The notes: generated by a model from the letters alone, not told the origin. DNA of 64,000 bases from Mycolicibacterium madagascariense (GCF_010729665.1 NZ_AP022610.1:2418001-2482000); one strand, 5' to 3'. Positions 26,932 to 36,331 are shown, numbered from the stretch's first letter. A program made the numbers and translations.

Positions 26932-29694
26932 GTGCCCTTGGCAACGGCGAGTCGCTCGCGGGAGCGCCAGGCGGTGGACGACCTGCTGGTCGCCGCCGAC
27001 CGCGCGCCGTCGGCACTGGTCATCCTCGGCGAGCCGGGAATCGGCAAGACCACGCTGTGGCTCCACGGCGTGACCCGCGCCGAGGAGTGGGGGTTCCGCG
27101 TGCTGTCCACGCGCGCCGACGAAGCCGAGTCGGTGCTCGCGTACGCGGCGATCGCCGATCTGCTCGACGACGTCGAGCCCGAGGTACTCGCCGGGCTCCC
27201 CGAACTGCAGCGCCTCGCGCTGGACCGGGTACTGCTGCGGACGGGCACCGAGGGGCCTCCCACCGATCAGCGGGTGACCGGGTCGGCGGTGGCGGCGGTC
27301 GTCTCGGCGCTCGCCACCGAGCTACCGGTCCTGCTCGCCATCGACGACGCCCAGTGGTTGGACGTGTCGAGTCGGGCGGTGCTGTCCTTCGCCGCGCCGA
27401 GGGTCACCGGGCGCGTCGCGATGCTGCTCACCGCGCGGGCGCACGCGACCGAACCCGACCCCGCCCACTGGCTGCACCTCGCGACACCCGAGGCGGTGAG
27501 TCGCGTGCGCGTCGGTCCGCTGAGCCTCGGGGCCCTGCACACGATGATCCTCGACCGGTTCGGCAAGGCTTTCCCCCGACCGACAATGGTGCGCATCGCC
27601 GAGGTGTCCGGTGGCAACCCCTTCTACGCGCTGGAGCTGGCGCGCGGCGTGGACGACCGGTCGGCGATCGTCGACTCGGCGCTGCCGAGCACGCTGACCG
27701 AGCTCGTCCGGCTGCGCACCCAGCACTTCGACGGCGAGATCGGCGACCTGCTGCTGGCCGCGTGTTCGGTCACCGACCCCACGGTCGATCTCCTTGCCCG
27801 CGCCGCGGGCGTTTCCGTCGAGCGGGTCGCCGGAATGCTCCACGGCCCCGAGCGCGAGGGCATCGTCCGGCGCGACGGCGATCACGTGCGCTTCGCCCAC
27901 CCGCTGCTGGCCCGCGGCATCTACACCCACGCGGGCCCCGTCCGCCGTCGCCGGATGCACCGCCGGCTGGCCGACGTCGAGGAGCAACCCGAGCTCAAGG
28001 CCCGTCACATGGCGCTGGGGTCCTCGACCGCGGACCCCGACACCCTGCACGCCCTCGACGAGGCCGCGGTGGCGGCCATCGAGCGGGGGGCCGCCGCGGC
28101 GGCGGCCGACCTGTACGAACTAGCCATCGGACTCGGCGGTGACACCCCGGCGCGGCGGCTCAGCGCCGCCGAACAGCATCTGCGAGCGGGTGATTCGCGC
28201 CGGGCACGTCGGCTGATCGAGGCGGGTCTGAACCGCTTCGAGGCGGGATCGACGCGCGCGGCCGCGCTGACCCTGCTCGGATCGGCCCGGATGGGTGACT
28301 ACGACTACGCCGGCGCCCTGCCGATACTCGACGAGGCCGTCGCGCAACCCGTCGACGATCCGGCCGTGTCGGTCGAGGCGCAGCTGTGGCGATCGCGCGC
28401 GCAGTCCATGACCGGTAGCCGTGACGCCGCCAGGAGCAGCGCGCACGCCGCGGTCGCCGATGCGGAGCGCTGCGGTGATCCCAAGCTGATCAGTCAGGCG
28501 ATCGCGCTGCGCATCATGCTGGACTGCGCACACGGCGGCCCCAGGGACGAAGCGGCGATGCGTCGCGCGCTGGACCTCGAGGTGCCCGACCCCGACGTCT
28601 CGGCACAGTTTCGCGCCAGTGTCGCCGACGCCGTCACCGCATCGTGGATGGGACGTCTCGACGAGGCCCTGGTGGGACTGATCGCCGCCCGGCGGCGCTG
28701 CGTGGAGATGGGTTCGGACTCCGACCTCGTCTACGTCGCCGGACATCTGTCGATGGTCTACACGTGGCTGGGCCGCTACTCGGTGGCGGCGGACGTCGCC
28801 GAGGACGTGCTGCGGCGCGGGGAGAGCGTCGGCCGCGGCTACCCGGTCGTGATCGGGCGCACGCAGCGCGCACTGGCCTCGGCCTACCTGGGGCGCGAAC
28901 GCACTGCTCGCGAAGACGCCCGCATCGCCATCGCCGGCGCCCGCCAGTGTGGGGCGGCGTTCCTCGAGGTGTGGCCGCTGATCACGCTCGGCTTCCTCGA
29001 ACTGTCGCTGGGCAGGCACGAGGAGACGCTGAAGGTGTTGGCGCCACTGCTCGACGGCGCCGTCGGCATGGGCGCGCAGGGCATCTTCCCGACGTCGTAT
29101 CTGCCCGACGCGGTCGAGGCGATGGTGGCGCTCGGCCGGCTCGAGGAGGCCGCGCCGCTCGTCGAGTCGATGGAGGCCAACGGCGTCGAGTCGCAGCGAC
29201 CGTGGATATTGGCCACGGGGTCGCGGTGTCGGAGCATGCTGTACGCCGCCGCCGGGGACCTGGGTCACGCCGAGGCCACCCTGCAGCAAGCCATGGCCCA
29301 CCACGAACGCCTGCCCATGCCGTGCGAGCGGGCCCGCACGCAACTCTTCCTCGGCCAGGTGCTGCGCCGTCAGCGCAAGAAGAACGCTGCCGCGGCGACT
29401 CTGCGCGAGGCGTTGACCACGTTTCGAGATCTCGGTATGCCGTTGTGGGCCAACCGAGTTGGCGTCGAGTTGGGCAGGGCCGACGCGCCTCGCGTCACCG
29501 ACTCCGACCTGACCCCGTCCGAACTGCGGGTGGCACGGTCGGCGGCCGCGGGCCTGTCCAACAAGGACATCGCCTCGGCGCTGTTCATCAGCCCCAAGAC
29601 CGTCGAGCACAACCTCAGCAGCGTGTACCGCAAGCTGGGCGTGCGGACGCGTGCCGAATTGGCAAGTCGCTCAGCGGATTTGGGCCAGAACTAG
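26932..29694 (+). CDS. Large ATP-binding LuxR-family regulator (LAL type)
   Basis: A 920-aa transcription regulator. It has a Walker A P-loop near the N-terminus (LGEPGIGKTTLW, about 32-43), Walker B-like LLAIDDAQWLD (about 131-141), a long helical TPR-like middle, and a C-terminal LuxR helix-turn-helix (LTPSELRVARSAAAGLSNKDIASALFISPKTVEHNL). STAND/LAL regulators switch by nucleotide and inducer binding; the inducer is unknown. It starts with GTG; no strong ribosome site is visible. M. tuberculosis (from memory) lacks this gene between sigA and ppgK, so it is probably lineage-specific. It ends ten bases from the convergent ppgK stop. Confidence 0.88.
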   Translation: MPLATASRSRERQAVDDLLVAADRAPSALVILGEPGIGKTTLWLHGVTRAEEWGFRVLSTRADEAESVLAYAAIADLLDDVEPEVLAGLPELQRLALDRVLLRTGTEGPPTDQRVTGSAVAAVVSALATELPVLLAIDDAQWLDVSSRAVLSFAAPRVTGRVAMLLTARAHATEPDPAHWLHLATPEAVSRVRVGPLSLGALHTMILDRFGKAFPRPTMVRIAEVSGGNPFYALELARGVDDRSAIVDSALPSTLTELVRLRTQHFDGEIGDLLLAACSVTDPTVDLLARAAGVSVERVAGMLHGPEREGIVRRDGDHVRFAHPLLARGIYTHAGPVRRRRMHRRLADVEEQPELKARHMALGSSTADPDTLHALDEAAVAAIERGAAAAAADLYELAIGLGGDTPARRLSAAEQHLRAGDSRRARRLIEAGLNRFEAGSTRAAALTLLGSARMGDYDYAGALPILDEAVAQPVDDPAVSVEAQLWRSRAQSMTGSRDAARSSAHAAVADAERCGDPKLISQAIALRIMLDCAHGGPRDEAAMRRALDLEVPDPDVSAQFRASVADAVTASWMGRLDEALVGLIAARRRCVEMGSDSDLVYVAGHLSMVYTWLGRYSVAADVAEDVLRRGESVGRGYPVVIGRTQRALASAYLGRERTAREDARIAIAGARQCGAAFLEVWPLITLGFLELSLGRHEETLKVLAPLLDGAVGMGAQGIFPTSYLPDAVEAMVALGRLEEAAPLVESMEANGVESQRPWILATGSRCRSMLYAAAGDLGHAEATLQQAMAHHERLPMPCERARTQLFLGQVLRRQRKKNAAAATLREALTTFRDLGMPLWANRVGVELGRADAPRVTDSDLTPSELRVARSAAAGLSNKDIASALFISPKTVEHNLSSVYRKLGVRTRAELASRSADLGQN

Positions 29695-29703
29695 GCGTCG
29701 GGA

Positions 29704-30483
29704 CTAGGCCTTGCCGATGGCCTGGGCCACCTCGGCGGCCATCGCCGCGCCGACGATGCCGGCCTCGTTCTCCAAGGCGGCCGCCACGACGGGAGTCCGG
29801 TTCTGCAGCAGGGGAATCCACTTGTCGGCCTTGCGGCTGATGCCCCCGCCGGCGATGAACAGGTCGGGCCACACGGCGTTCTCGATGACGACGAGCACCT
29901 TGGTGACCTCCTTGGTCCAGCGCTCGTAGCTCCAGTCCTTGGCCTCCTTGATGGAGGAGGCGGCCCGGTGTTCGGCTTCCTTGCCGTCCACCTCGAGATG
30001 GCCGAATTCGGTGTTGGGCAACAGCACGCCGTTGTTGATGACGGCGGATCCGATGCCCGTGCCGAACGTGAGGAGGACGATGACGCCGGTATTGTCGCGT
30101 CCCGCGCCGAACTTCTCCTCGGCCAGGCCCGCGGCGTCGGCGTCGTTGAGGACGGTGACCGAGCGACCGCCGAGGGCCTTGCTGATGACGTCCTGGGCGT
30201 CGGTGCCGATCCAACCCTTGTCGACGTTCGCGGCGGTGCGGACGAGTCCCTCGGTGACGACGCCGGGGTAGGTGACGCCGACCCTGCCCTGCCAGCCGAA
30301 GTGGTCGACGACGGTGGCGATGGTCGCGGCGACGGCGTCGGGGGTCGAGGGTTGGGGTGTCGGCAGTTTGAACCGTTCACCGACGAGCTTTCCGGTGTCG
30401 AGATCGACGATGCCGCCCTTGACCCCGCTCCCGCCGACGTCGACGCCCAGTCCCTGGTGGGCGTTGTCTGAGGGTGCCGTCAT
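29704..30483 (-). CDS. ppgK: Polyphosphate glucokinase
   Basis: Phosphorylates glucose with polyphosphate or ATP; 259 aa. ROK-type signatures: phosphate-binding GVDVGGSGVKGGIVD (about 13-27), LNDADAAGLAE with the catalytic Asp, and the adenosine motif LLTFGTGIGSA. NTEFGHLEVDG is the glucose-binding ROK segment. It is divergent from suhB; about 85 bases between them carry both promoters. Confidence 0.96.
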   Translation of the reverse strand: MTAPSDNAHQGLGVDVGGSGVKGGIVDLDTGKLVGERFKLPTPQPSTPDAVAATIATVVDHFGWQGRVGVTYPGVVTEGLVRTAANVDKGWIGTDAQDVISKALGGRSVTVLNDADAAGLAEEKFGAGRDNTGVIVLLTFGTGIGSAVINNGVLLPNTEFGHLEVDGKEAEHRAASSIKEAKDWSYERWTKEVTKVLVVIENAVWPDLFIAGGGISRKADKWIPLLQNRTPVVAAALENEAGIVGAAMAAEVAQAIGKA

Positions 30484-30567
30484 GAACGCTCCTCCACGAG
30501 AGACCTACGGGTGCGACGCGAACCACACACTAGTGCCTCGCCTCGTGCGATGTGTTGCGATGGGACC

Positions 30568-31410
30568 GTGAGCGTCGACAGTGATCCTGGCAGCCTACGA
30601 GCCGTCGCCGAGTTGCTGGCTACCGAGGCGGCGGCGTTCGTCCGACGCCGCAGGACCGAGGTCTTCGGCGTGGATTCGGTCCCCGAGCAGGGCGCTTCGG
30701 CGGTGCGCACCAAGAGTTCCCCGACCGATCCGGTGACGGTCGTCGACACCGAGACCGAACGCCTGCTGCGCGATCGGCTGGCCGAATTGCGGCCCGGTGA
30801 GCCGATTGTCGGCGAGGAGGAGGGCGGTTCGCCGCTGGGCTCTCCCGGCACGCCGACCTGGGTGCTGGACCCCATCGACGGCACGGTGAACTTCGTCTAC
30901 GGCATCGAGGCGTACGCGGTGTCGGTGGGTTGTCAGGTCGACGGCCGGTCGGTCGCGGGTGCCGTGGCGAACGTGTCGACGGGCGAGGTCTTCTCGGCTG
31001 CCCTGGGCCAGGGCGCACACCTGCGACGCGATGGCGCGTCGATCGCGTTGCGCTGCAACCCGATCGACGACGTGACGATGGCACTCGTCGGCACCGGCTT
31101 CAGCTATTCGCCGCAGCAGCGCCAGGAACAGGCCGACGTATTGGCGCGGCTGCTCGCGGGCGTGCGGGACGTCCGGCGGATCGGGTCGTGCGCGCTGGAT
31201 CTGTGCATGGTCGCCGCCGGCCGGCTCGACGCGTACTACGAACTCGGCGTGAACGTATGGGACTGGGCGGCGGGCGCGCTGATCGCGCAGGAGGCGGGCG
31301 CGGCCCTACTGCTGCCGCCGGTGGAGTCCGGGTCGAGCCTGATCGCCGCCGCCGCGCCCGGCATCGCCGTCGAGTTCGACGCGCTGCTGGCGCGGGCGGG
31401 CGCCCGCTGA
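30568..31410 (+). CDS. suhB: Inositol-1-monophosphatase family phosphatase
   Basis: Mg-dependent phosphatase acting on inositol-1-phosphate for phosphatidylinositol and mycothiol supply. 280 aa with the family motifs GEEEGGS (metal Glu), WVLDPIDGTVNFVYG (metal Asp cluster) and VWDWAAGALIAQEAG. The start is uncertain: GTG 30568 gives MSVDSDPGSLRAVAELLA, close in length to the M. tuberculosis protein. ATG 30550 and GTG 30511 are in frame but without clear ribosome sites. Its stop and that of the convergent cei gene lie in the palindrome GCTGA-cgggc-TCAGC. Confidence 0.92.
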   Translation: MSVDSDPGSLRAVAELLATEAAAFVRRRRTEVFGVDSVPEQGASAVRTKSSPTDPVTVVDTETERLLRDRLAELRPGEPIVGEEEGGSPLGSPGTPTWVLDPIDGTVNFVYGIEAYAVSVGCQVDGRSVAGAVANVSTGEVFSAALGQGAHLRRDGASIALRCNPIDDVTMALVGTGFSYSPQQRQEQADVLARLLAGVRDVRRIGSCALDLCMVAAGRLDAYYELGVNVWDWAAGALIAQEAGAALLLPPVESGSSLIAAAAPGIAVEFDALLARAGAR

Positions 31411-31415
31411 CGGGC

Positions 31416-32066
31416 TCAGCAGGACGTCGAGTGCACCTTCTTCAGTAGCGCCGGATCCGCGGGCTGCGTGGCGTCGGGCTTGAGGCTGGCGAGCACGGCG
31501 TCGGTGTCGTCGTTGTGGGAGACCTCGGTGAAATCGGTGCCGATGGCCAGGTCGACGGTGTCGTCGGGGCGCTGGTCCTGGTAGAGCTCCGTGCACGGCG
31601 CGACGAGCCACAGCGCGGCTGCGGCGGCGCGGCCCGCGGGCCCGAAGCGGATCTGGCCCTGGCACGTCAAGCGCGTGTTCTCGTAGACGGTGTCGTTGCC
31701 CGCGGTGGGCGGGGCGAAGCCGAGGTCACGCAGTGCGCCGGCCACCTCGGCGGCCTGGCCGCCCTGGCCGCTGGCGTTGAGCACCCGGATCTTGGTGTCG
31801 GCGAGCTTGGCCGGGGTGACGTCGGTCATGGTCGACGCGGACACCTGCGTGCCGAGCGCGGTCTGCGTGGCGTCCGCTGCCGGAGGGGGCGGGTTGCACG
31901 CGACGGCCTGCTTGACGTCGGTGGGCTGATTGAACGCGACGACCCAGACCGCACCCGTGGCGATCGCCAGGACGGCGAAGACGACGATGGCGGGGACGAC
32001 GTTGCGTCGCCGGAACGGGCGCCCGTGTTTGTCGAAGGCCGTGCCGGACGTGATCTGCGCTACCAC
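31416..32066 (-). CDS. cei: Envelope integrity protein Cei
   Basis: A 216-aa single-pass membrane protein with a basic cytosolic start (FDKHGRPFRRRN), one helix (VVPAIVVFAVLAIATGAVWVVAF, about 23-45) and a periplasmic LytR C-terminal domain (KIRVLNASGQGGQAAEVAGALRDLGF) with several cysteines (for example LTCQG, APCTE, final STSC). The Rv2700 homologue is needed for envelope integrity and virulence. The start is GTG 32066. A perfect CRP-type palindrome lies about 54 bases upstream. Confidence 0.92.
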   Translation of the reverse strand: MVAQITSGTAFDKHGRPFRRRNVVPAIVVFAVLAIATGAVWVVAFNQPTDVKQAVACNPPPPAADATQTALGTQVSASTMTDVTPAKLADTKIRVLNASGQGGQAAEVAGALRDLGFAPPTAGNDTVYENTRLTCQGQIRFGPAGRAAAAALWLVAPCTELYQDQRPDDTVDLAIGTDFTEVSHNDDTDAVLASLKPDATQPADPALLKKVHSTSC

Positions 32067-32119
32067 CCCTGCACCTTAAGGCCAGGACCGACGGGCGACC
32101 GCTACCAGCCGATTTGCCC

Positions 32120-32135
32120 TGTGATGCAAATCACA
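32120..32135. promoter_or_regulatory. CRP/FNR-type binding palindrome
   Basis: TGTGATGCAAATCACA fits TGTGA-N6-TCACA in all ten conserved positions. It lies between the divergent cei (start 32066) and DUF4193 (start 32237) genes. Confidence 0.75.
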
Positions 32136-32236
32136 CGGTCATCCACTGCGCGACGGGGCACGAATCATTAGGTGGATGCGTTCTGCGCTGGTACAAAGCT
32201 CTGTCGCATCAAGACGGAATGACAAGGAGGGGACGG

Positions 32237-32539
32237 ATGGCTACTGACTACGACGCCCCGCGGCGCACCGAGACCGACGACGTATCCGAGGATTCGCTCG
32301 AGGAACTGAAGGCCCGGCGCAACGAAGCTCAATCAGCGGTCGTCGACGTCGACGAGTCCGAATCCGCCGAGTCCTTCGAACTGCCCGGGGCCGATCTGTC
32401 CGGCGAGGAACTGTCGGTGCGGGTCGTGCCCAAGCAGGCCGACGAATTCACCTGCTCCAGCTGTTTCCTCGTCCACCACCGCAGCAGGCTCGCCAGCGAG
32501 AAGGGCGGCGTCATGATCTGCACGGACTGCGCGGCCTGA
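32237..32539 (+). CDS. DUF4193 protein (Rv2699c-like)
   Basis: A 100-aa acidic protein. The first 65 residues are Glu/Asp-rich. The C-terminus has CSSC (about 75-78) and CTDC (about 95-98), a four-cysteine zinc ribbon. DUF4193 is conserved in Actinobacteria; depletion data from M. tuberculosis call it important, function unknown. It has a very strong ribosome site AAGGAGGGG just before ATG 32237, suggesting high expression. It is divergent from cei across a CRP-type site. Confidence 0.9.
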   Translation: MATDYDAPRRTETDDVSEDSLEELKARRNEAQSAVVDVDESESAESFELPGADLSGEELSVRVVPKQADEFTCSSCFLVHHRSRLASEKGGVMICTDCAA

Positions 32540-32561
32540 GTTCTCTCTCGGCGGCCGACGT

Positions 32562-33050
32562 TCAACTGCGCAGCGCAGCCAGGACGCGGTCGGGCTGGCG
32601 GCAGCTGACCAACCAGTACGGGGTCGGGTCCTCCGGATCGTCCAGCACGACGAGGACCATCGCCGGCACCCAGGCGCGGTGGACGACGAACGCCGCAGGA
32701 TCGAGCTGGCGCCCGAGCGCCGCCGACTTCGCCGAGCGCGGCACCACGGCCGAGCGGGAGATGACGTCGACCGGCAGATGTGCGGAGCCGACCCACAATT
32801 CGGTCGTCGCACCCTCGCCGTTCGAGGTGCTGACGACGCGCACCTCGACGCGCCCCAACCACACCAGCGCGGCCGCCGCGACGGGTAGCAGGACGGCGTA
32901 GGGCACCCAGATCGCGAGTGACCGGATGCCGAGGTTCACCTCGTAGGCGATGATGACGGCCAAACCGAACCCGGGTAGCCACCACCACCACGGCACCCAC
33001 AGCCGTTCCCGATAACGCACGGTTTGGGTGGCTGCGCGCGTGTCTGACAC
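32562..33050 (-). CDS. DUF3093 membrane protein (Rv2698-like)
   Basis: A 162-aa protein. [28 protein letters not shown] begins the first helix and [19 protein letters not shown] is the second; a soluble domain of about 95 residues follows ([20 protein letters not shown]). Typical of DUF3093; function unknown. GTG 33050 is used; GTG 33020 is possible and no clear ribosome site decides. It is divergent from dut with 25 bases between, so the start regions nearly overlap. Confidence 0.83.
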   Translation of the reverse strand: MSDTRAATQTVRYRERLWVPWWWWLPGFGLAVIIAYEVNLGIRSLAIWVPYAVLLPVAAAALVWLGRVEVRVVSTSNGEGATTELWVGSAHLPVDVISRSAVVPRSAKSAALGRQLDPAAFVVHRAWVPAMVLVVLDDPEDPTPYWLVSCRQPDRVLAALRS

Positions 33051-33061
33051 GCGGCCAAGAG

Positions 33062-33067
33062 TAATCT
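33062..33067 (+). promoter_or_regulatory. -10 of the dut promoter, probably leaderless
   Basis: TAATCT ends eight bases before the dut GTG (33076), so transcription likely starts at the initiation codon. Confidence 0.55.
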
Positions 33068-33075
33068 CCGTGGTC

Positions 33076-33540
33076 GTGTCCACCTCTCTGGCGGTCGTGC
33101 GGCTCGACCGCGACCTGCCCCTGCCCACCCGGGCGCACGACGGCGATGCCGGCGTCGACCTGTTCAGCGCCGTCGACGTCGAGCTCGCTCCTGGCCGGCG
33201 TGCCCTGGTGCCCACCGGAATCGCGGTGGCCATTCCGTACGGCATGGTCGGCCTGGTGCATCCCCGGTCGGGATTGGCGACGCGCGTAGGGCTTTCGATC
33301 GTCAACACCCCGGGCACCGTCGACGCGGGGTACCGCGGCGAGCTGAAGGTGACGCTGATAAACCTCGACCCCGAGCACGCCATCGTCGTGCGACGCGGTG
33401 ACCGGATCGCGCAGCTTCTGGTGCAGCGGGTCGAACTTCCAGAGCTGGTCGAGGTCGCGTCGTTCGACGAGGCCGGACTAGCTGACACCACCCGTGGCGC
33501 CGGCGGCCACGGCTCCTCCGGCGGACACGAGAGTCTGTAA
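33076..33540 (+). CDS. dut: dUTP diphosphatase
   Basis: Hydrolyses dUTP to dUMP, keeping uracil out of DNA. 154 aa, trimeric type, with motifs [53 protein letters not shown] and the C-terminal [12 protein letters not shown] arm that closes on the nucleotide. GTG 33076 gives the mycobacterial start [11 protein letters not shown]; the open frame extends 16 codons upstream into the divergent gene. It overlaps the next gene by one base (TAATG). Confidence 0.97.
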   Translation: MSTSLAVVRLDRDLPLPTRAHDGDAGVDLFSAVDVELAPGRRALVPTGIAVAIPYGMVGLVHPRSGLATRVGLSIVNTPGTVDAGYRGELKVTLINLDPEHAIVVRRGDRIAQLLVQRVELPELVEVASFDEAGLADTTRGAGGHGSSGGHESL

Positions 33541-34307
33541 TGGCATTTGGCAAGCGCAAGAACGACGTTCGCACCTCCGAGCCCGCGCCCGAGGAGGCTC
33601 CGGCACCCGCGGTCGAGCCGGACGGCGACCTCGTCGGACCGTTCGACATCGAGGACTTCGACGACCCCGCGCTGGCACTCGTCGGCAGGCACGACCTCGG
33701 CGCGGTGCTGATCCCCGAGAACGAGGCCGCCGAGCTCGCGGTCGAGGTGAATCAGCAGGGCGTGCCCACCATGGCGTGGATGGTGACGTCGAACGGTCGC
33801 TACAACGTGACCGCCTACGCGGCCCCCAAGGCGGGCAGCCTGTGGCGTGAGGTCGTGACCGAGGTCGCCGAGTCGTTGCGCAACGAGGCCGCCGAGGTGA
33901 GCATCCAGGACGGCCCCTGGGGTCGCGAGGTCGTCGGGCACATGACCAATGGACCCGAGCCCGTCGTGATGCGCTTCATCGGCGTCGACGGCTATCGGTG
34001 GATGGTCCGCGGCGCCGCGGTCGGGTCACCGGCCACCGCGGAGGCGATCGCCCAAGACCTGCGAAACGCGTTGTCCGACACCGTCGTTCGTCGCGGTGAC
34101 ACCCCGCAGCCGGTGCGCAACATGCTGCCGTTGCAGTTGTCGGAGGCGCTGATCGGGCGTCTGCGGGCCCGCGCCGAGCAGATGATGGCCGAGCAGGCCG
34201 CGCAGGCCGATCAGCCTGAGCAGCCCCCAGAGCCGCCTGTGCCGGCGGCGCGTCGCAGCGAGCAGGGCACGGCCATGCAGCAGCTGCGCACCATCACCGG
34301 CGGGTAG
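33540..34307 (+). CDS. DUF3710 protein (Rv2696c-like)
   Basis: A 255-aa soluble protein of unknown function. It is acidic at the start, with the core GPFDIEDFDDPALALVGRHDLGAVLIPENE and IGVDGYRWMVRGAAVG typical of DUF3710, and a Gln/Glu/Pro-rich tail. The ATG shares its A with the dut TAA stop, so translation is coupled to dut. It is convergent with the hydrolase at 34314. Confidence 0.88.
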   Translation: MAFGKRKNDVRTSEPAPEEAPAPAVEPDGDLVGPFDIEDFDDPALALVGRHDLGAVLIPENEAAELAVEVNQQGVPTMAWMVTSNGRYNVTAYAAPKAGSLWREVVTEVAESLRNEAAEVSIQDGPWGREVVGHMTNGPEPVVMRFIGVDGYRWMVRGAAVGSPATAEAIAQDLRNALSDTVVRRGDTPQPVRNMLPLQLSEALIGRLRARAEQMMAEQAAQADQPEQPPEPPVPAARRSEQGTAMQQLRTITGG

Positions 34308-34313
34308 CCGCGG

Positions 34314-35012
34314 TCACAGGTCGCCGAGCGCGGCCACGCACGCCGCGCCGACGACGCCCGGGTCGGCGCCCAATTCATCGAGGGTGAAGGTGCGCAACGC
34401 CGCGTTGGCGGCCGCGGTGACCCACTCGGCCGCCACCTCGACTGGGTGGACGGGATCGTCGGTCGCCGCGGCCACCCCCATCGGTGCGGCGAGCGACTCC
34501 AGCTCCCTGGCCGTGGGGGCGACGTAGTGGGCCGCAGCCTCCATCGCGTCGGGAAGGTCGGGCCACTGGCCCACCCAGGAGCGGGTGAGTTCCTGCGCGA
34601 GCCAGGCCGGACTGGACGCCGTCATCTTCGCGATGGCCGACGCCAACCCGTCGCGGCGCAGCGCCGCGGCGGTGTAGCCGGCCGACAGGGCGGCGGCCGC
34701 GGTGTCGGGACGTCCGGTCCATGCGGGCAGCCCCGCCAGCACCGCGACGACGTGCCGGGGATGGCTCAGCGCCCAGGCGGTGGCGACGGCCGCGCCGATC
34801 GAGATGCCGCCGACGGCCACGGGTCCGTCGCGGGCGGCGTCGTCGATGGCGTCGAGGTACCCCTCGACGAGCCGCGTCGGCTCCGGTGCCGGCGTGACGA
34901 CCCTGGCGCCCACACCGTGCAGGGCGGGGGCGAAGGCGCGGTAGACGTAGTCGTCGTCGGACCCCGTGCCGGCGAGGAGGACGGCGGTGACTCCCTGCAG
35001 ATCGACGGCCAT
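34314..35012 (-). CDS. Alpha/beta-hydrolase-like protein (Rv2695-like)
   Basis: A 232-aa protein with an oxyanion-type opening (AVLLAGTGSDDDYVY) and a nucleophile elbow VGGISIGAAVA (G-x-S-x-G, Ser about residue 81). A helical cap follows, and the likely Asp is in AAATDDPVHPVEVA. The substrate is unknown. ATG 35012 (MAVDLQGVTAVLLAG) is chosen because the upstream frame overlaps a promoter region. It is divergent from the OB-fold gene by 175 bases. Confidence 0.83.
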   Translation of the reverse strand: MAVDLQGVTAVLLAGTGSDDDYVYRAFAPALHGVGARVVTPAPEPTRLVEGYLDAIDDAARDGPVAVGGISIGAAVATAWALSHPRHVVAVLAGLPAWTGRPDTAAAALSAGYTAAALRRDGLASAIAKMTASSPAWLAQELTRSWVGQWPDLPDAMEAAAHYVAPTARELESLAAPMGVAAATDDPVHPVEVAAEWVTAAANAALRTFTLDELGADPGVVGAACVAALGDL

Positions 35013-35187
35013 CCCTCGATCGTGCCGGGTGCCGTCACCCGAGCGCGAGCAGGGGGAGTAGAACGGTCCGCGACAGGGTAATGACATCACCTGTGCGCCA
35101 CGTGGCAAATCGGAACCAACAGGTCTACGGTGGCGTTGGTTAAGAGGTGGGTCAACGGTTGACCACACCACTTGAGTAGGAGAGACC

Positions 35188-35559
35188 ATGGCTACGGCCG
35201 AAGGTTATCTACGTCGACTGACGCGTCGGCTCACGGAGGATCCGGAGCAGCAGGACGTCGAAGTTCTCAGTGACGAAGCCGCCACGACCGGCGCGCAGCG
35301 GGCGATCGACTGCCGGCGCGGCCAGGAAGTGACGATGGTCGGCACCCTGCGGGCCGTCGAGACCAACGCCAAGGGCTGCGCGGGCGGAGTCCGCGCCGAA
35401 CTGTTCGACGGGACCGACGCGGTGATGCTCGTCTGGCTCGGCCAGCGCCGCATCGCAGGCATCGAGTCCGGACGCACGCTGCGGGTGCACGGCCGGCTGG
35501 GCAAGTTGGAGAACGGCACCAAGGCGATCTACAACCCCCACTACGAGATTCAGAAGTGA
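35188..35559 (+). CDS. OB-fold nucleic-acid-binding protein (Rv2694c-like)
   Basis: A 123-aa protein. The C-terminal 75 residues read as an OB fold of the RecG/DnaE-type anti-codon class (GQEVTMVGTLRAVETNAKGCAGGVRAELFDGTDAVMLVWLGQRRIAG to LRVHGRLGKLENGTKAIYNPHYEI). The N-terminal 40 residues are charged. It starts with ATG after TAGGAGAG. It overlaps the DUF3159 gene by four bases (GTGA) and probably forms an operon with it and the MFS gene. Confidence 0.85.
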   Translation: MATAEGYLRRLTRRLTEDPEQQDVEVLSDEAATTGAQRAIDCRRGQEVTMVGTLRAVETNAKGCAGGVRAELFDGTDAVMLVWLGQRRIAGIESGRTLRVHGRLGKLENGTKAIYNPHYEIQK

Positions 35560-36287
35560 GTCGCCGCGACACCGCGGACGAGCACAGTAGTTCCCCCGAG
35601 GACACGGCGTCCGACGCCGAGTCCGAAAGCCAGTTCAGCGCCCGGGCCATCCTGGACCAGATGGGCGGCATCAGCGGCCTGATCTACTCCTCGCTGCCGG
35701 TCCTGGTCTTCGTTCCGGTGTCGTCGTTCTTCGGGCTGAAGTGGGCCATCGGCGCCGCGCTCGGCGTGGCGTTCCTGATCCTGGTGTGGCGGCTGGTGCG
35801 ACGCGAGACCGTGCAGCCCGCGGTGTCCGGCTTCATCGCCGTCGGCGTGAGCGCCTTGATCGCCTACCTCGTCGGTGCGTCCAAGGGGTACTTCCTGCTG
35901 GGCATCTGGTCGTCGCTGATCTACGCCGGGGTGTTCGCGCTGTCCGTGGTGATCCGGCGACCCGTCGTCGGCTACGCCTGGGGCTGGGTCAACGGCCGTG
36001 ACAAGGACTGGCGGGGGGTGCGTCGCGCGCTCCACGCGTTCGACATCGCCACCGTGGTCTGGGCTCTGGTGTTCGCCGCCCGCTTCCTGGTCCAGAACCG
36101 GCTGTATGCCGCCGACCAGACGGGACTGCTCGGCGTCGCACGCATCGCGATGGGCTGGCCGCTGACCGCCGTCGCCGCGCTGGCCACCTACCTCGCCATC
36201 CGCACGGCTCAGCGCGCGCTGCATGCGGCCGAGGACACGGTCGACCCGGTGGAGGCGCCGCGCGCCTCGGAGGCGCAGGCCGACTGA
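35556..36287 (+). CDS. DUF3159 membrane protein (Rv2693c-like)
   Basis: A 243-aa protein with five or six membrane helices (for example SLPVLVFVPVSSFFGLKWAIGAALGVAFLILVW, GYFLLGIWSSLIYAGVFALSVVI). It opens with an acidic cytosolic stretch and GGISGLIYSSLPVLVF, the DUF3159 hallmark. Function is unknown. GTG 35556 overlaps the preceding stop as GTGA, so translation is coupled. The MFS frame begins at or just past its stop. Confidence 0.85.
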   Translation: MSRRDTADEHSSSPEDTASDAESESQFSARAILDQMGGISGLIYSSLPVLVFVPVSSFFGLKWAIGAALGVAFLILVWRLVRRETVQPAVSGFIAVGVSALIAYLVGASKGYFLLGIWSSLIYAGVFALSVVIRRPVVGYAWGWVNGRDKDWRGVRRALHAFDIATVVWALVFAARFLVQNRLYAADQTGLLGVARIAMGWPLTAVAALATYLAIRTAQRALHAAEDTVDPVEAPRASEAQAD

Positions 36288-36331
36288 CCGCCAGCGCGCG
36301 CTCGGACGCGACCGGCCGGGTCCTGGTCGCC

